Source: Rhodoferax koreense (GTDB taxonomy: Bacteria; Pseudomonadota; Gammaproteobacteria; Burkholderiales; Burkholderiaceae_C). Taken from it: DNA of 64,000 nt. Below are positions 59,918-64,000 of this stretch, piece after piece (the first letter of the stretch is position 1; every line of letters starts with the position of its first letter). Below the pieces are notes generated by a model that was not told the origin of the DNA, ran no database searches, and saw only the letters and a list, made by a program, of their open reading frames with translations. Where the stretch lies: NCBI RefSeq assembly GCF_001955695.1, contig NZ_CP019236.1:310001-374000 (forward strand), written 5' to 3'. Made by a program: the position numbers and the translations under genes.

Positions 59918-60781
59918 ATGGAAGCACCCATCGTCGACATCCATGGCCTGTGGACCGTGTTCGGCCGCGGCAAGGAAGAAGTGGTGATCCACCAGGACCT
60001 GGAGATGACCGTGGTGCGCGGCGAGATCGTCGCACTGGTGGGCGGCTCGGGCACGGGCAAGACGGTGCTGCTGCGCCAGATGCTGGGGCTGGAGCAAGCG
60101 GCCAAGGGCGAGGTCAAGGTGCTCGGCCAGCCCGCCGCGCGGCTCGGGCGGGCCGGTGCGGCCAGCCGGGTCGGCATGCTGTTCCAGCAGGGTGCCCTGT
60201 TCTCCGCTTTCAGCGTGATGGAAAACGTGGCCTTCCCGCTGCGCGAACTCAGGACGCTGCCCGATGATCTCGTGTACGACGCGGCCATGGTCAAGCTGCA
60301 GATGGTCGGGCTCAAACCGGCCGATGCGCTGAAGATGCCGGCCGACCTGTCGGGTGGCATGGTCAAGCGTGTGGCGCTGGCGCGTGCGCTGATCATGGAC
60401 CCGCCGCTCTTGCTGCTCGACGAACCCACGGCCGGGCTCGACCCCAACGGTTCCGACGAGTTCGTCGCCTTGCTGCGCTCGCTGCACAAGGAACTCGGCC
60501 TGACGGTGGTGATGGTTACGCACGACCTGGACACGCTGTTCGCACTGAGCACGCGCGTGGCGGTGCTGGCCGAGAAGCGGGTGCTGGTGACCGGCACCCC
60601 GGGCGAGGTGGTGGCCTTCAAGCATCCATTCATCGAACATTTCTTCCTCGGTGAAAGGGGCCGCCGCGCCATGACACCGATCCACGACACAGCGCCCGAC
60701 CCGGACGCACTGAACCCGGATTTCGACGGCGTGCACCGTGCCTTCGTCGAACCAACGCAGAAAGATGCCCATGGAAAATAA
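59918..60781 (+). CDS. MlaF-like ABC ATPase
   Basis: A 287-residue ABC ATPase. It has Walker A GGSGTGKTVLLRQML, a Q-loop region GMLFQQGALFSAFSV, the signature LSGGMVKRVALARAL, Walker B LLLLDEPTAGLDP and an H-loop in VMVTHDLDTLF. It drives lipid movement through the MlaE-like permease. The ATG at 59918 follows the permease stop by one base; an in-frame ATG at 59903 overlaps it. Its 3' end overlaps the MCE gene start. It may also serve the ATPase-less MCE locus at 51.8 kb. Confidence 0.91.
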   Translation: MEAPIVDIHGLWTVFGRGKEEVVIHQDLEMTVVRGEIVALVGGSGTGKTVLLRQMLGLEQAAKGEVKVLGQPAARLGRAGAASRVGMLFQQGALFSAFSVMENVAFPLRELRTLPDDLVYDAAMVKLQMVGLKPADALKMPADLSGGMVKRVALARALIMDPPLLLLDEPTAGLDPNGSDEFVALLRSLHKELGLTVVMVTHDLDTLFALSTRVAVLAEKRVLVTGTPGEVVAFKHPFIEHFFLGERGRRAMTPIHDTAPDPDALNPDFDGVHRAFVEPTQKDAHGK

Positions 60782-61781
60782 ATCCCACGCCTGGGCCGCC
60801 GGCCTTTTCGTGATCGGTGTGAGCGCACTGTTGATCGTGCTGGCCGTCTGGCTCACGCGCGACGCCGGCAGCAGCCATGCCTACGAGCTGACTTCGCGCG
60901 ACCCCGTGACCGGCCTGCAGCCGCAGGCCGCGGTGCGCTACAAGGGCGTGGCCGTGGGCAAGGTGACGCACATCGGCTTCGACCAAGATGCGCCGGGCAA
61001 CGTGCTGATCCGCATCGACGTGGACGACACCACGCCGCTGTCGCCCACCACCTTCGCCACCTTGAGCTACCAGGGCATCACCGGCCTCGCCTTCGTGCAG
61101 CTCGACGACGCGGGCCAGGCGCAGGACCCGATTCCCGCCGGCCGCAGCGGCGTGCCGCGGCTGCCGCTGCAGACCTCGCAACTCGGCAAACTCACCGAGC
61201 AGGCGCCGCAGATCCTGGCCCAGGTCGACGAGGCCACGCGGCGCATCAACCAACTGCTGAGCGACTACAACCTCAAGCTCGTGACGAATGTGCTGACCAA
61301 TGCCGGCCAGGCCACGCAGCAGATCGGTTCGGCCGCGGGCAGCCTCGGCCAGCTCAGCGCCCGCATCGACCAGACGCTGACGCAGCGGCTCGACCCGGCC
61401 CTGGCCCGCGTGCCCGCGCTGGCCGACGAGACCGGCAAGACCATGCGCGCACTGCAGGCCACGGCAGCCTCGGCCAATGGCACCTTCGAGGCCGTCACCC
61501 AGACCGCGCGCCGGCTCAACGAAAAGGACGGCGCGCTCGATCGCCTGGCCGGCGGGACGGCGGCGCTGGCGCATGCGGCCGACACCTTCGGCGCGGCCAC
61601 GCTGCCGCGCATCAACCGCGTGAGCGAAGACGCCTCGCGCGCCGCGCGGCAATTGAGCCGCACCGTCAACGGCATCAACGACAACCCCCAATCCCTCATC
61701 TTCGGCGACGGCCCCGTCGTTCCGGGGCCGGGAGAAAAGGGCTTCGCCGCCCCCGCAGCGACGCCAGGAACCAAGCCATGA
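60771..61781 (+). CDS. MCE/MlaD-family lipid-binding protein
   Basis: A 336-residue protein starting MENKSHAWAAGLFVIGVSAL, with one membrane helix (about 8-30), one MCE domain (about 35-120: VTGLQPQAAVRYKGVAVGKV, TLSYQGITGLAFVQLDD) and a helical C-terminal tail (about 140-300). It forms the periplasmic lipid path. It overlaps the ATPase gene by 11 bases and the lipoprotein by four. An ATG two codons upstream is an alternative start. Confidence 0.9.
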   Translation: MENKSHAWAAGLFVIGVSALLIVLAVWLTRDAGSSHAYELTSRDPVTGLQPQAAVRYKGVAVGKVTHIGFDQDAPGNVLIRIDVDDTTPLSPTTFATLSYQGITGLAFVQLDDAGQAQDPIPAGRSGVPRLPLQTSQLGKLTEQAPQILAQVDEATRRINQLLSDYNLKLVTNVLTNAGQATQQIGSAAGSLGQLSARIDQTLTQRLDPALARVPALADETGKTMRALQATAASANGTFEAVTQTARRLNEKDGALDRLAGGTAALAHAADTFGAATLPRINRVSEDASRAARQLSRTVNGINDNPQSLIFGDGPVVPGPGEKGFAAPAATPGTKP

Positions 61782-62443
61782 AACATACGAACGCCGCCTT
61801 CGCGGGAATACTGACCAAGGGGCTGCTGGCCTCAGCGCTGCTGGTGCTGGCCGCGTGTTCGGCACTGCCCGAAAAGCCGGTGCGTGCCACGCAGTATGAC
61901 TTCGGCCCGGGGCCGACGGTGGCGCCCGCCGCGGGCACCGCCGCGGCGTTGCCGCCGCTGGCGCTGGCCGAAGTCGAATCCGCCGGTGTGCTCGAAGGCA
62001 GCACGGCGGTCCTGTATCGCCTGGCCTATGCCGATGCGCAGCAACTCCGGCCGTACGCACTGGCACGCTGGACCATGCCGCCGGCCCAGCTGGTGCGCCA
62101 GCGGCTGCGCGACCGGCTGGGCGAGCGCCGCGCGGTGTTGAACGCCGGGGAGAGTGCTTCGCTGGTGCGCACCGAAGGCAGCCTGCCGTTGGTGTTGCGT
62201 GTCGAACTCGCCGAGTTCACGCACCTGTTCAGTTCGCCGACGGCCAGTGCCGGCCTGGTGCGCCTGCGCGCCACGCTGGTGGACGACACGCCCGCGGGTG
62301 AGAAGCTGCTGGCGCAGCGCCAGTTCATCGTCCAGCGGGATGCGCCGACGGCGGACGCCGCCGGCGGCGCACGCGCCCTTGCGGCGGCCACCGATGCGGC
62401 GGCGGTCGAGATCGAGCAGTGGCTCGCGACGGTGGCGCGCTGA
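61778..62443 (+). CDS. ABC-type transport auxiliary lipoprotein (PqiC/MlaL-like)
   Basis: A 221-residue lipoprotein with lipobox LAAC (Cys27) after GLLASALLVLAA. The mature domain carries the ABC-transporter auxiliary-component pattern: PLALAEVESAGVLEGSTAVL, YRLAYADAQQLRPYALARWT and a final VEIEQWLATVA. It probably docks the MCE tunnel to the outer membrane. It ends the operon started by the MlaE-like permease. Confidence 0.88.
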   Translation: MKHTNAAFAGILTKGLLASALLVLAACSALPEKPVRATQYDFGPGPTVAPAAGTAAALPPLALAEVESAGVLEGSTAVLYRLAYADAQQLRPYALARWTMPPAQLVRQRLRDRLGERRAVLNAGESASLVRTEGSLPLVLRVELAEFTHLFSSPTASAGLVRLRATLVDDTPAGEKLLAQRQFIVQRDAPTADAAGGARALAAATDAAAVEIEQWLATVAR

Positions 62444-62456
62444 GCGCGCAAGAACC

Positions 62457-62678
62457 TCAACCGCGCAGGAACGGCGTCGGCTCGTGGTGTTTGCCGGGTT
62501 CCGCCGGTTCCTGGCCGCGGCCAGGGTGCGGGTCGGGCGTGGAATAGACCTTGTTGGTCCAGCGGTCGCCGAAGGAATCGCCGGGCTCCGTGCCATGGTT
62601 CACCCGGTGGGGATCGGGTGGCAGCGGCTTGGCGGTCTGCTCCTTCGCTTTTTCTTCCGGGGTGTTGGGGTGCTTCAT
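62457..62678 (-). CDS. Small hydrophilic protein, 73 aa
   Basis: A 73-residue, Pro/Gly/charged protein (KHPNTPEEKAKEQTAKPLPP, GDSFGDRWTNKVYSTPDPHP) with no Cys or hydrophobic segment. A GGAGG site sits directly before the ATG at 62678; the upstream 12 codons of the longer frame are not needed. Function unknown; it resembles small disordered proteins of this clade. Confidence 0.6.
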   Translation of the reverse strand: MKHPNTPEEKAKEQTAKPLPPDPHRVNHGTEPGDSFGDRWTNKVYSTPDPHPGRGQEPAEPGKHHEPTPFLRG

Positions 62679-62760
62679 GCGGGGCCTCCGTGACAAAGCC
62701 GCCGGTGCGGACACAGGCGGCCGGGAAGATCCGCGGACGAGTCCGCGGCGCTCGGGGAAA

Positions 62761-63093
62761 TTAGCGGCGGTTGAGCCAGCCGATCACATAACCCACGGCC
62801 AGCGCGGTACCCACGGCGCGCAGCGGGTTGGCCGCCACATAGTCGCGCGCCTGATCGAGCGCACGCGTCGGTGCTTCGGCCATGCGCTGGCGGCGCGCCT
62901 CCACGGCCAGGGCGGCCCGCTCCGCCTTGCTGGCGAGCTTGTCCACGGTCTCGTGCGCCGAACTCGAGGCGCGTTCGATCGCGCTGCGGGTCGGCTCGGC
63001 GACCTTGTCGATCGAATTGTGCAGGGCCGTGCCCACCTGGTTCACGCCGCGTTGCAGGCTGCTGTCAGGGAGGAGGCTGGAGACGTTCTGCAT
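62761..63093 (-). CDS. YqjD/DUF883-type membrane-anchored protein
   Basis: A 110-residue protein with a helical charged N-terminal part and a C-terminal anchor of the ElaB/YqjD/DUF883 type: DYVAANPLRAVGTALAVGYV, IGWLNRR. Family members tether ribosomes to the inner membrane in stationary phase. An AAGGA site precedes the ATG. It is probably a stress or stationary-phase gene. Confidence 0.78.
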   Translation of the reverse strand: MQNVSSLLPDSSLQRGVNQVGTALHNSIDKVAEPTRSAIERASSSAHETVDKLASKAERAALAVEARRQRMAEAPTRALDQARDYVAANPLRAVGTALAVGYVIGWLNRR

Positions 63094-63237
63094 GATGGAA
63101 TCCTTTCAGAAGTGGGCCCGCATCGGTGGACGCCGAAAGCGCTCCCCGTGCAGGTCAAGTTCCATACTCTACGCCGGCAGGCCGAGCGCAGCTGTGGGAC
63201 ATCCTTGATCTTGCTGTAGGACAAGCCGGGCAGGGGC

Positions 63238-64000
63238 TCAGTGCCCGGCCGAGAGCTCTTCCACCCGCGCACGCAGCGCCGCGTTTTCGGCCGTGAGTTC
63301 GGCGATGGTCTGTTTCAACCGGGCGATCACCCCCTCCGGCGACTCGGGCTCGGTGCGTGCCACGGCCTTGGCCGCACGCACCTGGCGCGCAGCCTGTTGC
63401 AGCTCTTTCTTGCCACCGGCCGCGGCCGCCACCTGCTCCTCCTGGGGCAGCGAAGCCACGGTGGCGGCGGTGTTGATGGAGATCGTGCCGGCCTTCACCG
63501 CCGCCACCAGCTCGGGCGTGGCCGACTTCTGGATCTTCTCGATCTGCGTCACCGTGGCGCTGCTGATGCGCGCGGCCTTGGCAATGGCTTCGCGGCTGCT
63601 CAGCGGTTCGTCGGCGGTGTCCCACGGTGGCGACGCCTCTTCGGCAGCGGCCGTGGCCACGGGCGTGGCGTCTTCGGATGGCCCCGGCGCAGGTGCGGCG
63701 GGCGGCGGGTTTTTCTTGCGGGTGTCGAGGATGTTCTTCTTGCGCAGCGCCAGTACGCCACGCTGGAAGTCGGACACGCTGCGCCGGCCCAGGTGCTGGT
63801 CGATCATCCACAGGTGCACGTCGTCGAGCGACTTGAACGCGGTGTTCTGCACCGTGGAGAAGGGGATGTCGTGTTTGGTGCAGATGGCGTGGCGGTTGTG
63901 GCCGTCCACCAGCACCTCGCCCCACAGCACCAGGGCGTCGCGGCAGCCCTCGGCCAGGATGCTGCGCTCGAGGGCGGCGTATTCGTCGGGGGTCAGCGGG
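63238..64000 (-). CDS. ParB-like nuclease-fold protein, 5' end outside the window
   Basis: An open frame of 254 codons that runs off the window end, so its start is not seen. The N-terminal part reads like a ParB/Srx fold (PLTPDEYAALERSILAEGCR, DALVLWGEVLVDGHNRHAIC, KHDIPFSTV). In the middle is a helix-turn-helix-like region (SREAIAKAARISSATVTQIE), and at the end a coiled coil (IAELTAENAALRARVEEL). No partner parA is visible in the window. It may regulate transcription or partition a replicon. Confidence 0.7.
   Translation of the reverse strand, partial: PLTPDEYAALERSILAEGCRDALVLWGEVLVDGHNRHAICTKHDIPFSTVQNTAFKSLDDVHLWMIDQHLGRRSVSDFQRGVLALRKKNILDTRKKNPPPAAPAPGPSEDATPVATAAAEEASPPWDTADEPLSSREAIAKAARISSATVTQIEKIQKSATPELVAAVKAGTISINTAATVASLPQEEQVAAAAGGKKELQQAARQVRAAKAVARTEPESPEGVIARLKQTIAELTAENAALRARVEELSAGH

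Noticed and set aside
58726..60828. Antisense open frame of 700 codons across the MCE operon
   Set aside because: It is a third-position GC shadow of the permease and ATPase genes, both of which have clear family motifs.

Overview
The window is GC-rich (roughly 65-70 percent, judged by eye), densely coded, and looks like the chromosome of a betaproteobacterium of the family Comamonadaceae (Burkholderiales). Reasons: two Bug/TctC-type periplasmic receptors, a Liv-type ABC operon, MocR, IclR, LysR and AraC regulators, and many copies of a CCTTCGACAGGCTCAGG-type intergenic repeat. No rRNA, tRNA, CRISPR array, transposase or prophage block was seen.

Layout. (1) 0-4.4 kb: two overlapping exported trypsin-like/TPR genes; the first has lost its catalytic triad and the second keeps it. 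(2) 4.4-15.2 kb, minus strand: a long catabolic and transport run. An SDR leads into livH-livM-livG-livF and a substrate-binding protein, then an epimerase, a Gfo/Idh/MocA dehydrogenase, a second SDR, a small protein and a Bug receptor. (3) 15.5-20.7 kb: two divergent units, an AroE-like protein with an FAD dehydrogenase, and a second FAD dehydrogenase with a NIPSNAP protein. (4) 20.8-25.5 kb: a very long coiled-coil TonB/TolA-like protein, a PhzF protein and a PPi-type phosphofructokinase. (5) 25.5-30.2 kb: an SDR, third FAD dehydrogenase and NIPSNAP operon divergent from an AraC regulator, plus small proteins. (6) 30.3-35.8 kb: CoA-transferase and acyl-CoA dehydrogenase, divergent from iclR, a TIM-barrel protein and aroE. 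(7) 35.8-38.3 kb: a lactonase-like secreted protein flanked by a LysR gene with an out-of-frame start and a LysR remnant. (8) 38.3-44.7 kb: an ECF sigma factor with an ankyrin-bearing membrane partner, a MerR-ATPase fusion, and a MocR regulator. (9) 44.7-51.8 kb: a mixed housekeeping block. (10) 51.8-62.4 kb: two MCE/Mla lipid-transport loci, one without an ATPase, with a four-domain rhodanese, an atypical SRAP protein and a cNMP-patatin phospholipase between them. (11) 62.5-64 kb: small stress-type proteins and a ParB-like gene running off the window.

How it works together. The 5-36 kb region holds three FAD-dependent dehydrogenases of the fumarate-reductase/3-ketosteroid-dehydrogenase superfamily, three SDRs, two shikimate-dehydrogenase paralogues, a TIM-barrel protein with the metal-ligand pattern of 3-dehydroshikimate-dehydratase-like enzymes, CoA-transferase, acyl-CoA dehydrogenase, two NIPSNAP proteins and two uptake systems. 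This suggests uptake and oxidation of a ring or cyclic-acid substrate that I cannot name. Two promoter elements tie the region together. A pair of tandem palindromes with an 18-nt period lies both upstream of iclR and, 15 kb away, between the AroE-like and FAD genes. A conserved 64-nt element lies both beside araC and upstream of the SDR-liv operon. These shared elements are the strongest new observation, because they predict two regulons across loci that are not adjacent.
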